This document shows, one piece after another, positions 45,834-55,144 of a DNA stretch of 64,000 bases. The position numbers and the translations under genes were made by a program. Below the pieces are notes generated by a model. It had not been told where the DNA came from and did not search any database. It saw nothing but the letters and a program-made list of their open reading frames with translations. Within the stretch, counting starts at the first letter, position 1, and each line of letters begins with the position of its first letter. The DNA comes from an uncultured Lachnospiraceae bacterium (lineage in GTDB: Bacteria > Bacillota > Clostridia > Lachnospirales > Lachnospiraceae): NCBI GenBank assembly GCA_910586585.1, contig CAJUKA010000013.1, forward strand, positions 16,795 through 80,794. The letters run 5' to 3'.

Positions 45834-46898
45834 TTATAATGTTAATAAATATTTTTTTATGAACCTGATTTTGCTTAACGCCCAAACTCCAGTGAATGAA
45901 GTGATAAGTACTATTATAAAACTACATATAGCTGCTGTATAATTCGGTATGGAATTTAATTTTCCAACTATACTACTCATAACCAATGGATGTACAATGT
46001 AAACACCCAATGTCAGAGGGCAGAATACTGATATATATTTGTTCCATTTAGCTGAAATATGTAACCTCACTACATATGTAAACAGTATAAATACCCATAT
46101 GATTACAAATATACTGTCATAGAAATACTCTGCAAACTTGGTGTTTAAAATATGGTTACTGATAGTGTATTGATACCCGACAATAAATATAGAAATAATA
46201 CATAATAGCAGTAAATGTTGTTTATCAGATATTTTCTTTAACAGTACTGGATGTATGTGAGGTATTAGTCCTCCAAGAATAAAGTATTGAATCCAGCTCC
46301 ACAGCCTAAAAGTTTGAATTATGTGTTGCTGTACGGACTTACCCTGAAACACGGAAAATGTCTGCATTGTAACTGAACATAATATTGCAGCTCCCCACAA
46401 TAGGAACATATAGTAAAGTTTTTTATTATTAAAAAGTGAAATATTTTTATATAAACCGTTAAATAAAAACAGAAACAGATATATTAAGATTAATGCACCT
46501 AAATACCAAAAATGCCACATTTTTCCCTTTTGTAAAAGGCTTTTTAAAATTTGTGTTATTAAGTATGTTATCGAATATTCGGATATATTTTTTCCAATAA
46601 GAATACCTGATAAAGATATCAAAAAGCGTATTATGTTCCATAAAACTACTATTCGTATTATGGAGGCTATTTTTGAGGTGAAATACCCCCCCCCCGTAGA
46701 CGTGGCCCTGTTTAATAAAAAATATCCACTTACCATAAAAAATACAGGTACAGAAAAGCAACAGAGATAATAAAGTATTGGGGCAGCATCGTATTTAAAG
46801 GTATGTAATCCTATTACGCCAATAGAAGCACATAATTTTAATAAATCAATATTTGTATTACGCGTGCGCTTAAGAATATTTTCCTTTACGGATTTCAT
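45834..46898 (-). CDS. Acyltransferase-3 family O-acetyltransferase
   Basis: 354 residues, about 10 membrane segments. From ATG 46898 (AAGGAG before it): NIDLLKLCASIGVIGLHTF has the catalytic His32 of the OafA/WecH family, then PVFFMVSGYFLLNR. Such enzymes transfer acetyl groups from acetyl-CoA to sugars across the membrane. Inside the coding region a run of ten G (10 C on the plus strand, 46686-46695) encodes a Gly triplet; loss or gain of one base would truncate the protein, so expression is probably phase-variable. In this sequence it is in frame (on). Confidence 0.87.
   Translation of the reverse strand: MKSVKENILKRTRNTNIDLLKLCASIGVIGLHTFKYDAAPILYYLCCFSVPVFFMVSGYFLLNRATSTGGGYFTSKIASIIRIVVLWNIIRFLISLSGILIGKNISEYSITYLITQILKSLLQKGKMWHFWYLGALILIYLFLFLFNGLYKNISLFNNKKLYYMFLLWGAAILCSVTMQTFSVFQGKSVQQHIIQTFRLWSWIQYFILGGLIPHIHPVLLKKISDKQHLLLLCIISIFIVGYQYTISNHILNTKFAEYFYDSIFVIIWVFILFTYVVRLHISAKWNKYISVFCPLTLGVYIVHPLVMSSIVGKLNSIPNYTAAICSFIIVLITSFTGVWALSKIRFIKKYLLTL
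46686..46695 (-). repeat. G10 homopolymer tract in the acyltransferase gene
   Basis: Ten C in a row on the plus strand, G10 in the coding strand, about 68 codons after the start. It is the longest G/C homopolymer I noticed in an AT-rich window and is a classic slipped-strand contingency tract. Confidence 0.85.
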
Positions 46899-47100
46899 TA
46901 GGTCTCCTTTTAAATAAATTTGCAATATTTAATATGAGTTCGATGAAAATACTTATGTAAAAGCCACGTTTTCGGCATAAATAGATGGTTTTTTGGGTAA
47001 AAAAGAGTATGCAGCAAGACCAGACACCAAGTTGACTGCAAAATTACAGCAACTCCTATGTCTGGAGTGTTCAATTTGACAAGTATTTTTTAAGAAATCA

Positions 47101-47157
47101 TTAACAGACTCTAGCACAGCTCATTATAAAATTATGAAATATAGAATGTTGTTTCAA
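47101..47157 (-). pseudogene. Third flippase 5' stub
   Basis: On the minus strand AGAGGATGATAAATA then TTG AAA CAA gives L-K-Q-H-S-I-F-H-N-F-I-M, matching the first 12 codons of the two full flippases and their leader, then diverges and stops. The rest of 46899-47211 shows nothing else clear. Confidence 0.7.
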
Positions 47158-47211
47158 TATTTATCATCCTCTTATCAACTATAATGTATCACTTTGCATT
47201 GATACAATAAG

Positions 47212-48240
47212 TTATATATTTAAAATCGTTTCTGCTTTTTCAATTGCAGTGTGTGCAAAATAACCTTTTCGAAGTTTTTGTGCAAGACTTCGTGCATTAT
47301 TTTGCATTTCTTTATATTGTTCATCCGTAATTTGCTTAAGTATATTTTCAATATTCCTCAAAGAGGATATAGCTATTCCAGCTTTATTTTCTTTAATAAA
47401 GGGTGCTAGCCCTGATTTTTCCCAAAGAATTACAGGTAATCCAGCAGACAAATATAATGAAATTTTGTGTTGGTTAATATATACTAGATATTCCCCTGTA
47501 TCACCAGTACAACTATCTAAGCTTTCTCCATCCCATGCTAATCCCCACCCTGTTTCAAGGATATTGGGCATTTCTTCAGGAGAAAAGCAACCTTGATAAG
47601 AAATTTTTTCATTTTTCTCATCTTCACTACCATACCCAAAACCATATAAAACAATTTGTGTATTTTTTAAACATAATTGTTTAAGCAAGTATACGTAAGG
47701 ACATCTTTCATGGGTTAGATTTCCTGCTATAATTAAAATGTTTTTATTAATATTACAATTGATTTGTTCATCAGAATCTAATATGTAATCAAATATCTCG
47801 ATTGGGATTATTTTATTAGCAGAAATATTTCTTCCTATTAAATGATTTTTCATATTATTATTATGACAGATAAGAACATCACAATTCTGATAGAATTTAC
47901 GTTCAACAGTTATTTGATATTTTCGTTTTATATATATTTTTCTAAGTTCTTCTATATCATGTATGATAATAATAAGCTTAAAACGTATTAACTTATGAAT
48001 AATTAACAGGAATAACGATAATTTTCTTCCCATAGGTACTTGCATTACAACAGTAGAATTACCGTCAATATTCAATATTAATTTTTTTATTGCTTTAAGA
48101 ATAGAAGAACAGTTGTTCAAAAAAGGAATTGCAAGTTCGGTATATCCACGATCTCTTAAAACTCTATTAATATCTGATCTTGCTTTACTACCGCCATCAT
48201 TCCCTTTTTTACTCAGTATATTAATATAAACCTTATTCAT
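47212..48240 (-). CDS. Galactofuranosyltransferase-like glycosyltransferase (WbbI/Gtf3 type)
   Basis: 342 residues, GT-B-like. ILIIAGNLTHERCPYVYLL, GWGLAWDGESLDSCTGD and INQHKISLYLSAGLPVILW are close to the pattern of the beta-1,6-galactofuranosyltransferase/Gtf3 family, in which the W-D-G-S loop and the HK-S-Y-A-G-P-V segment bind the nucleotide sugar. It would add galactofuranose or glucose to a growing chain. GAGG precedes ATG by 7 nt. No UDP-galactopyranose mutase is in view, so the donor must come from elsewhere if it is galactofuranose. Confidence 0.72.
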   Translation of the reverse strand: MNKVYINILSKKGNDGGSKARSDINRVLRDRGYTELAIPFLNNCSSILKAIKKLILNIDGNSTVVMQVPMGRKLSLFLLIIHKLIRFKLIIIIHDIEELRKIYIKRKYQITVERKFYQNCDVLICHNNNMKNHLIGRNISANKIIPIEIFDYILDSDEQINCNINKNILIIAGNLTHERCPYVYLLKQLCLKNTQIVLYGFGYGSEDEKNEKISYQGCFSPEEMPNILETGWGLAWDGESLDSCTGDTGEYLVYINQHKISLYLSAGLPVILWEKSGLAPFIKENKAGIAISSLRNIENILKQITDEQYKEMQNNARSLAQKLRKGYFAHTAIEKAETILNI

Positions 48241-48278
48241 AGTAATTCCTCACTTTTTTAGTAGTAATTAGCTTATTG

Positions 48279-50039
48279 CTATTTTTGATAAACAATAAAT
48301 TCATCAGATTTTAATAATTCTTTTGGCATATCTACAAAATCATTCAAACAATCTGATTTTGTTCTTATTACAATAATAGAATCGACTGGTATGTCGTCAT
48401 AAAATTCTATATTTTTAAAATATATTATTTCATCTTTTAACATAAACTGTATCCTATCAATACCCATAAAATAATATGTATTTTCTTTATCAGATTCATT
48501 AAAACAATAAAAACAATCAGTTGTCTCTGATAGGTTATTGCGTATAACTTCATATACATCATTATATGCCTCATCATGCTTATGGGTATCACTAATGGCA
48601 TAAGAATTGTGTCCTAAATGAATCCAACAACAACTTACAGTGATAATTAAAATTAAAACTTTTAATGATTCAAATTTTAATTTTGTAACAATAAAACATA
48701 AAAATATTGCAATTAATATTATTAATAGAGACGCTGAAAAATATGAATATATATGAAAATTATTTTTTTTAAGCCAGTAATATAATGCAGGAATAGAGGC
48801 ATCTAAAGGAGTGGTCATGTTATATTCCTTGATAACCACAGATATTAACAATGTCAAGATTAATTGTATTCCACAGAACATAAATAATAACTTTTTTCTG
48901 TTCTGATTAGTAATTAATTCTATGATTCCTATAATTAAAATTGGTGCGATCAAATATTCATTATAGCGTCCGTAATACAATATATCCTGCCTGTTATCTT
49001 GCAGATAGATCATATAAAGCGACGAAATCCCTAATGCAAATATTATTGATAATAGTATAAATATGCAAAAATAGTGCCATTTACTGTAAATGCCCTTATA
49101 CCAATCAAATACTTTCTTAATACAATGATAAAACCCAAAATATGTAATTAAAAATGTAGAATATCCAAGATAAAATATTCTTCCTAAAAAATTGGCAATA
49201 AATGAAATTACCCCATTAATACTAATTAGAGATTTTAACTTACTAGCCTGTCCATTAAAGTCGTTCATTGCTAATACAGTTTCATTTGTATTTGCATATT
49301 GAGCATTAATTAACAAACCTTTTATATATTCTTCTATCCCTAACAGCAAAAATAGTATTAAAATAAATCCTATAATAGCTCTATAGCCCTTTTTGGGGGA
49401 ATATCTTTTATAATAATTTATACCAAGAACAATACATATTGCAAAAAAAACAACAATGGTCCGCATATGAACCATAAATATGAAACCACTTAGAATAATG
49501 ATGCCAATAAGGCATCTAAAACTGTTGGAATATAAATACCGTTTCAAAAGCCAGGCAATTGCGATAAACAAAAACCATAAAAAGCATTCTGACAGTGTTA
49601 ATTTTGTATTAAATACATTACTCGCATAACATGATACAGAAAAACAAATTAATAATATTTTTTTAGAACTTATTTTTTCAGATATATTTTCAAAAATACT
49701 ACATAAAAGCAAAAACGATAGCTGAATAAAAAATACATTTAATATAAGTGCTAATTTGTATACATCAATAGGATTTTTTATAAGCAACAGTAAAGGTGCT
49801 AAAACTAAACCATATCCAAAGGAATAATATGTATTTAATGAAGCACACTCACTCCAATCAAATCCAACAAAATCAGCAGCGGCAGTCCAATAGCCAAATT
49901 CATCTGTTGCAATATGAATTGTCATAATATCCTTCATGTCGATTAAACTGATTAGTGCTATAAGAACCACCAAAATTAATTTAAGTAAAAAAGTATCTGT
50001 GAAAGACCTACTGGTAATAGTTATAATTTTATCTTTCAT
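48279..50039 (-). CDS. GT-C-like polytopic membrane protein
   Basis: 586 residues from ATG 50039, which overlaps the upstream GT4 stop by 11 bp; the longer ORF start lies inside that gene. After the first membrane segment HIATDEFGYWTAAADFVGF holds the Asp-Glu pair, then YYSFGYGLVLAPLL. About 12 membrane segments and a hydrophilic C-terminus. It closely parallels 34166-35890, including an AMNDFNGQASKL loop. It is probably a GT-C enzyme using lipid-linked sugar, or a polymerase. Confidence 0.65.
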   Translation of the reverse strand: MKDKIITITSRSFTDTFLLKLILVVLIALISLIDMKDIMTIHIATDEFGYWTAAADFVGFDWSECASLNTYYSFGYGLVLAPLLLLIKNPIDVYKLALILNVFFIQLSFLLLCSIFENISEKISSKKILLICFSVSCYASNVFNTKLTLSECFLWFLFIAIAWLLKRYLYSNSFRCLIGIIILSGFIFMVHMRTIVVFFAICIVLGINYYKRYSPKKGYRAIIGFILILFLLLGIEEYIKGLLINAQYANTNETVLAMNDFNGQASKLKSLISINGVISFIANFLGRIFYLGYSTFLITYFGFYHCIKKVFDWYKGIYSKWHYFCIFILLSIIFALGISSLYMIYLQDNRQDILYYGRYNEYLIAPILIIGIIELITNQNRKKLLFMFCGIQLILTLLISVVIKEYNMTTPLDASIPALYYWLKKNNFHIYSYFSASLLIILIAIFLCFIVTKLKFESLKVLILIITVSCCWIHLGHNSYAISDTHKHDEAYNDVYEVIRNNLSETTDCFYCFNESDKENTYYFMGIDRIQFMLKDEIIYFKNIEFYDDIPVDSIIVIRTKSDCLNDFVDMPKELLKSDEFIVYQK

Positions 50040-51183
50040 TCGTTTTTCCAATCTGTTCAAATAATTTCCAATATAATGCGCTGATGCGTTTGTAATCATA
50101 CCTATTAGCTAATTTTTTCTGATTTTCCTTTAATTCATTAATATTTATTGGAGCTTTTAATATATTTAAAATTTGTGATGCCAATAAATCAGCATTCTTA
50201 TAATTATCAAAGTAATAACACAAATCTTGTGTAACTTCTCGATTTACAGGCAAATTGGATAACAATGTTGGAACACCTAGCAGAACAGCTTCTACGGAGG
50301 TCATTCCAAATCCTTCATATAAAGAAGGGTTTACATATAATCTAGCCTTTTTCCATAAAGATAATAATTCTTCTCGGGGAATAAACCCTAAGAAATGTAT
50401 CTTTGAATTTAAATTATGTTTAGTAACATAACCTTTAAGATATTGTGTCCATTCTGATTCTTGACCAACTAAATAAAGACTCATATCTGTTAATTCATTA
50501 AGCACTAATTCGAATGCTTTGATTAATGTAATAGCATTTTTATGCTTATATTGTATATTTACAGCAATTATATAATTCTCCTTTTCTTTTTCGATTGTAT
50601 AGTTTTGAAAGATATCTATAGGATTATATATACACTGTACCTTGTTTCTATATCGAGAATAGAACTTAACAATTTCCTTTTCGTCAGTTTTACTAATTGC
50701 AATAATTTTTTCTGCATGTAAAAAATCTATGGTATAAAATAGCTTATAGAAACACTTATAAATAATTCGTTTAAGTTTACTTTTACTAACTTGTATCTCT
50801 GGATGAGATACCGATTGGATATCATGTGGCAGAACAATAACAGGAAGTCTATATTTTATCAATCCAATTCCTGCATTTGCAAAAAATATTAGCTTCAAAT
50901 TGTATTTTAAATAAATTTTATGGAATTCTACCGTTTGTATATATATATTTGAAAGAATCGTATTTTTAAGTTTCTTTCGATCACTAAATATTACATATTT
51001 TGCATAGGGACATATTAATTCCAAATTCTTTTTAGTACTCTCATAACAAAAAAACACTAATTTATTCTCATATCCGTAATAATTAAATCCTTTACATAGA
51101 TTTAATAATACTTCTTCTGCTCCGCAACGTTTTAAACTGTCAAAACTCAAACAATTTATCCCTATATTTCCTTCTTTACTCAT
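50029..51183 (-). CDS. Family 4 glycosyltransferase
   Basis: 384 residues. GINCLSFDSLKRCGAEEVLL opens the acceptor domain. VLPHDIQSVSHPE, a conserved IIAVNIQYKHKNAITLIKAF strand, LYLVGQESEW and NPSLYEGFGMTSVEAVLLG with the E-x7-E pattern follow. It resembles the GT4 at 52165-53334 in order and motifs (both have LPHDI, AVNIQ..HKN and EGFGMT), suggesting duplication within the set. GAGG is 7 nt from ATG. Cytoplasmic, donor unknown. Confidence 0.87.
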   Translation of the reverse strand: MSKEGNIGINCLSFDSLKRCGAEEVLLNLCKGFNYYGYENKLVFFCYESTKKNLELICPYAKYVIFSDRKKLKNTILSNIYIQTVEFHKIYLKYNLKLIFFANAGIGLIKYRLPVIVLPHDIQSVSHPEIQVSKSKLKRIIYKCFYKLFYTIDFLHAEKIIAISKTDEKEIVKFYSRYRNKVQCIYNPIDIFQNYTIEKEKENYIIAVNIQYKHKNAITLIKAFELVLNELTDMSLYLVGQESEWTQYLKGYVTKHNLNSKIHFLGFIPREELLSLWKKARLYVNPSLYEGFGMTSVEAVLLGVPTLLSNLPVNREVTQDLCYYFDNYKNADLLASQILNILKAPININELKENQKKLANRYDYKRISALYWKLFEQIGKTNER

Positions 51184-51212
51184 TCTAATTCCTCATCTTT
51201 TTAAACAAAACA

Positions 51213-52193
51213 TTAACTTAATTTATTTAGAAACTCGTACACTTTGTATAAGCAATGGACAAAAAAGAAAGAAAAAAGTTGAAATCCTTTAAAAATTATG
51301 TAATCAATTAACTTTATTCTATATCTGGCTGTTAAATTTTCAAAAGTAATATTATATTTTTTCTTTAATAATTTGCATTCAGTTTCATATCCCGATAAAT
51401 ACAAGGTTCCTCTACAATAATTTGTTATACGATTTCTTTCAACTGCAATCATATTTTTTTTAATAAGTTCATCAATTCCTATATTTTCAAAAAATATTAA
51501 ACGTTCATCCTGTGCAAGGTTTTCTGAATAAAAATTAAGATAGGAATATTTTCCATGTACTACGCTTTCTGGAGTATTAAAGTAGCAATATAATTCTAAT
51601 GGTGTAGTTACTATACATTGGGCACGATACAGAATTTTATGTGTAGTTGCAAGATCTTCATAAGTCCTTCCTTCTGGATACCAAATATTATCGAATAGTT
51701 CGCGTTTATATAATTTGCAGCAAGGGCTTGTAATCGCAGTTTTGTTTATGTCACAACATTCATACATGACATCGATATTTGTTCGTGTATATGGAATATT
51801 TTTGCTTATGTCTGTTATACGAAAAGTGGCATTAGATGATTTATAAAATCCACAAGTACTTACGTCTGCTTTAAAGTGCACCATATTTTCATATAAAATT
51901 CTTAAATAATCATTATGTACATAATCATCAGCATCTATAAAAGCTATATAGTCTCCTGAAGCATACTTTAATCCTGTATTTCTAGCCGCTGCTGCCTTTA
52001 AATTCTTCTGTGTTATCACTTTTAATTTATTGTTTTGGCTTTCATAATTATTCATTATTTCTAACGATCCGTCTGTTGAACCATCATTAACCATGATTAT
52101 TTCATAGTCATTAAATGTTTGATTTAATACGGAATTTAAACACCTTTTAATGTACTGCTCTGCATTATACACTGGAATAATTACACTTATCAT
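51213..52193 (-). CDS. Family 2 glycosyltransferase
   Basis: 326 residues from ATG 52193; a GTG two codons earlier is possible. ISVIIPVYNAEQYIKRCLNS, IIMVNDGSTDGSLEIM, AAAARNTGLKYASGDYIAF and IDADDYVHNDYLRIL form the GT-A core, with YEDLATTHK as the acceptor motif. The start lies inside the upstream GT4 gene (29-bp overlap), implying coupled translation. The C-terminus is helical with a hydrophobic end that may contact the membrane. Confidence 0.87.
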   Translation of the reverse strand: MISVIIPVYNAEQYIKRCLNSVLNQTFNDYEIIMVNDGSTDGSLEIMNNYESQNNKLKVITQKNLKAAAARNTGLKYASGDYIAFIDADDYVHNDYLRILYENMVHFKADVSTCGFYKSSNATFRITDISKNIPYTRTNIDVMYECCDINKTAITSPCCKLYKRELFDNIWYPEGRTYEDLATTHKILYRAQCIVTTPLELYCYFNTPESVVHGKYSYLNFYSENLAQDERLIFFENIGIDELIKKNMIAVERNRITNYCRGTLYLSGYETECKLLKKKYNITFENLTARYRIKLIDYIIFKGFQLFSFFFVHCLYKVYEFLNKLS

Positions 52194-53334
52194 TATCACT
52201 ATTTTCCTTAATTACTCTTTTAAAACAATTTATATATTCTTTACTAATAAAATGGTAATTATATGATGCTTTCATTTCTTCAGAAGCTGCAGACAGCTTA
52301 TCGGGAGATAATGATTCTTTTAAACATATAAGTATCTTAGTGGATAATGCGTCTATATCATCAGCGGGGCCATAATAATAACATAATCCTTTTGTAATTT
52401 CTTTGTTTACAGCAATATCAGATACTAAACAAGGAGTTTGTTTCCAGATGGCTTCAACAGCTGTCATGCCAAATCCTTCAAATAAGGTAGGATTAACATA
52501 TAAATCCGCATTTCTTATCCAATAATCCATTTCGTGTTCAGATACCAATCCTGTAAAAATTACTTTTTCTTCCAAATGATGTTCTTTTACGTACTCAACT
52601 AAGAATTTTACGCGGTCTGGAATGTTGCCAACTAATACTAATTTCTGTGCAATTTCATTCTGAATATTTTCGTATGCTTTAATTAATGTTATTGTGTTTT
52701 TGTGTAAAAATTGTATATTAACTGCTAAAATATAAGGAAATGAAACTGGTAATATAGTTGCGTTATAATCTGACAACATTATTGGATTATAAATTCTAGT
52801 TACTTTCGGCACAAACTGTGGATAATACTGACAGATATCATTCTTGTCACATTCACTGATTGCTATAATCTGATCTGCATGTACAAAATCTAAATAATAA
52901 ATTATTTTATACAATAAATATTTGTATGTTGAGATTTTTTGCGTGCCAATTTTTCGGTGTGCAATCTGTTTAATATCATGTGGAAGTGTAACAGTTTTGC
53001 AGGGTAATTTTCTTAGTCCATTATTGATTGATAAATGAAAAAGGCACGATACTCCTTTTTTCTTTACAATTGCAGGCAAATATATAGTATTAAAATACAT
53101 TTGGAAAAAAAGTCTGCTAAATTCGCTTTTCATTTTCTTTGATTTAATTTGATATATTTCGATATCAGGGGCAAGTGTACGAATCACTTCCACAGAATAG
53201 TCATAACATATAATGATCATATTCTTACTGAAACCATTTTCATAAAATCCTTTTAGTAAATTTAATCCTACTTGATCTTTTCCTCCTGCGTGTTTCCTAC
53301 TCAGATAAATATAATTTAACAGTATTCTTTTCAT
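52165..53334 (-). CDS. Family 4 glycosyltransferase
   Basis: 389 residues from ATG 53334 (GAGG six bases upstream; an ATG four codons earlier lacks a site). RILLNYIYLSRKHAGGKDQV is the N-terminal loop; TLPHDIKQIAHRK, ILAVNIQFLHKNTITLIKAY, LVLVGNIPDR and NPTLFEGFGMTAVEAIWK show the full GT-B pattern with E-x7-E. It is similar to 50029-51183. It is the second gene of the right set, 540 bp from the first, with a gene-less cassette in between. Confidence 0.88.
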   Translation of the reverse strand: MKRILLNYIYLSRKHAGGKDQVGLNLLKGFYENGFSKNMIIICYDYSVEVIRTLAPDIEIYQIKSKKMKSEFSRLFFQMYFNTIYLPAIVKKKGVSCLFHLSINNGLRKLPCKTVTLPHDIKQIAHRKIGTQKISTYKYLLYKIIYYLDFVHADQIIAISECDKNDICQYYPQFVPKVTRIYNPIMLSDYNATILPVSFPYILAVNIQFLHKNTITLIKAYENIQNEIAQKLVLVGNIPDRVKFLVEYVKEHHLEEKVIFTGLVSEHEMDYWIRNADLYVNPTLFEGFGMTAVEAIWKQTPCLVSDIAVNKEITKGLCYYYGPADDIDALSTKILICLKESLSPDKLSAASEEMKASYNYHFISKEYINCFKRVIKENSDNDKCNYSSV

Positions 53335-53523
53335 GAAAGACCTCATTCTATTTATAGTCTGGTTTTGCCATATGGCATTACGTATATAATATGAATTGCT
53401 GTTTGGTACTGTTTTCCCATTTAATCTTACTAATTCTGCTATTATTTAATCCTATCAAGTTCTAGTGTCATTATAAATAAACCTAATAATATGGTTTAAT
53501 TAATGGTTTTGCTAACAACATAA

Positions 53524-53567
53524 AAATCTGATGCAACTATGACAATCTCATACTTTGCATCAGATTT
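53524..53567 (-). terminator. Hairpin at the end of cassette D
   Basis: AAATCTGATGCAA and TTGCATCAGATTT are perfect 13-bp arms. On the minus strand the stem is followed by TTATG, so a weak terminator. It corresponds in place to the hairpins at 24001, 28552 and 55091. 53335-53523 is AT-rich with no gene. Confidence 0.55.
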
Positions 53568-53855
53568 AATATACTTATTAATTCAATTTTTGGAGTTCAA
53601 CTTTATAGTACAGCGTTACATTAATCTTGAAGTAAACAGTGCTTGATGTTTGTGCCAGTGCAAGGCGGAGGAAGTAGGCAATGCGGTTGGCATTGTTGAC
53701 TGATGATAACACGGCGATGGAGTGAACAGCAAGTGCTGTTTACTCGAGAATTAATGCAATGTTGTACCAGGAACATACCATGTTGTCCGATGAGTTTTAG
53801 GGCTGTTTTTCTCATTAAGAGATTGTCAATCTAATGTAAAGTATAAAATTGTCAA
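53538..53855 (-). mobile_element. Cassette D: short, gene-less, degenerate ends
   Basis: A 318-bp stretch bounded by diverged copies of the cassette repeat: TGACAATCTCATACTTTGCA at the left and ATGTAAAGTATAAAATTGTC inverted at the right. It has no credible gene but contains a folded, GC-richer core (53606-53769). It looks like a non-autonomous relative of cassettes A-C. Confidence 0.45.
53606..53769. repeat. Long imperfect inverted repeat (MITE- or RNA-like)
   Basis: Arms of ~43 bp (53606-53648 and 53727-53769; AGTAAACAG and CTGTTTACT are the best-kept part) enclose ~78 bp of GC-richer sequence with GTGCAAGGCGGAGGAAG. It could fold as one long stem. The ORF on the minus strand here has no family features. 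Confidence 0.55.
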
Positions 53856-53875
53856 GGTACATGTCTCGTTGAAAA

Positions 53876-55087
53876 TTAGTAATTTTTTATAATTTCATGG
53901 TACTTTCGAGCAATCGTTGTATAGTCGTATTTCATTACTGTGTCTCTTCCATTTTTTGCAATTTGCTGGTATAAGTTTGAATCATTTAGCAGACTGCAGA
54001 TATTATCTACTAACTGCCATACGCATTTTTCCTTGCATAATAGCCCATTAACACCATTTTCAATTAGTTGTGAGATTCCTCCAGAATCATTTGCGACGAC
54101 TGGCAGTCCTGATGCCATGGCCTCTAACATAACCAACCCAAATCCTTCCTGATCTCCATCTTTAGCAGTCACAGATGGCGCTGCAAAGATATCAGATGAT
54201 GCATAGATTGTTTTTAGCTCCTCATGTGTTTTTCCACCAAGAAATTGTACTTTATTGCTTCCCAGATGTTTTGCTTGAGATTGTAATTCGCCTCTTAACG
54301 GTCCATCGCCCACAATCACAAGTACAGCATCTATCTGTTTCATTGCTTCTATTAAATATGTAACTCCCTTTTTCTCAGCTAAACGTCCAACAAACAGAAC
54401 AACCTTTTTATCTCCCTGTCCAAAGTAATTTGGTACCCGATACTGCTGTCCAAAACTTTTTGTATTAACCCCCATTGATATCACGCTGGGATTTATTTCT
54501 GGAACTAGTTCTTGTACACGTTTTTTCAAATGTTCTGAGACGACTGTCACCTGTCTGGCATTCCTCAAGCATCTGAGTTTTAATCTGCGAAACAGTCCTT
54601 TATTTAACGAGGTAACATCTCCTCCATGCCCGGTCACAATATATGGCTTGTCCTTAAAGAAGGACTGGACAATTCCTTGTGGTATCAGCCAATGCGCATG
54701 TACGATATCATATTTTGGAAGTATCTTTTTCAGATGACAATAAAGGGAAAGGAATAAAAATGGAACTAAAAATAATCGTATCTTCTTTTCTTTAATTCTT
54801 GGAACGATCGCTCCCGGATAACACAATGTCTCCCACTTATGAATAGGAAAATAATGATACCTAATCACATTTACATTTGACATTCTCTCCCTGTCCTTTG
54901 CGCCAGGCGCTGCCGGAACCAGGACTGTCACGTCATAGTATTTTGCCATAGCGTCTGCATAGTCGAATATAAAGCGTGGTTCTGTATCGCCTTCCCATCT
55001 TGGAAACGTCGAACCGGTTATCAGTAGTTTTTTCTTTTGCTCATGATCTTTTGAATCATTTTCTGGTTTATCCATATATTTTCCCAC
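53876..55087 (-). CDS. Family 4 glycosyltransferase, first gene of right glycan set
   Basis: 403 residues from GTG 55087 (or ATG 55075). It is the near-identical inverted twin of 28613-29827: the same KLLITGSTFPRWEGDTEPRF start, VTGHGGDVTSL, VGRLAEKKGV and EGFGLVMLEAMASGLPVV motifs. One early substitution is visible (FLGGKT instead of FLSGKT), and the last ~40 codons are different (ending HEIIKNY). The ribosome site GGGAG is again in the 3' arm of the shared hairpin. Keeping the same first enzyme in both sets suggests both glycans begin with the same sugar. Confidence 0.9.
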   Translation of the reverse strand: MGKYMDKPENDSKDHEQKKKLLITGSTFPRWEGDTEPRFIFDYADAMAKYYDVTVLVPAAPGAKDRERMSNVNVIRYHYFPIHKWETLCYPGAIVPRIKEKKIRLFLVPFLFLSLYCHLKKILPKYDIVHAHWLIPQGIVQSFFKDKPYIVTGHGGDVTSLNKGLFRRLKLRCLRNARQVTVVSEHLKKRVQELVPEINPSVISMGVNTKSFGQQYRVPNYFGQGDKKVVLFVGRLAEKKGVTYLIEAMKQIDAVLVIVGDGPLRGELQSQAKHLGSNKVQFLGGKTHEELKTIYASSDIFAAPSVTAKDGDQEGFGLVMLEAMASGLPVVANDSGGISQLIENGVNGLLCKEKCVWQLVDNICSLLNDSNLYQQIAKNGRDTVMKYDYTTIARKYHEIIKNY

Positions 55088-55144
55088 TAAAAAACTCCCA
55101 ACATAAAGTCCATTGTCTTTTGACAATTGCATACTTTACATTAG
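54060..55144 (-). repeat. ~1.1-kb inverted repeat, right copy (GT4 head)
   Basis: Matches 28552-29635 in inverted orientation, covering the hairpin and most of the GT4 gene. The two copies bound ~24.4 kb of glycan genes. Confidence 0.85.

Noticed and set aside
53621..53815. 64-codon minus-strand ORF in cassette D
   Set aside because: Cys/His-rich by chance; it covers an inverted-repeat structure and has no ribosome site or family pattern.
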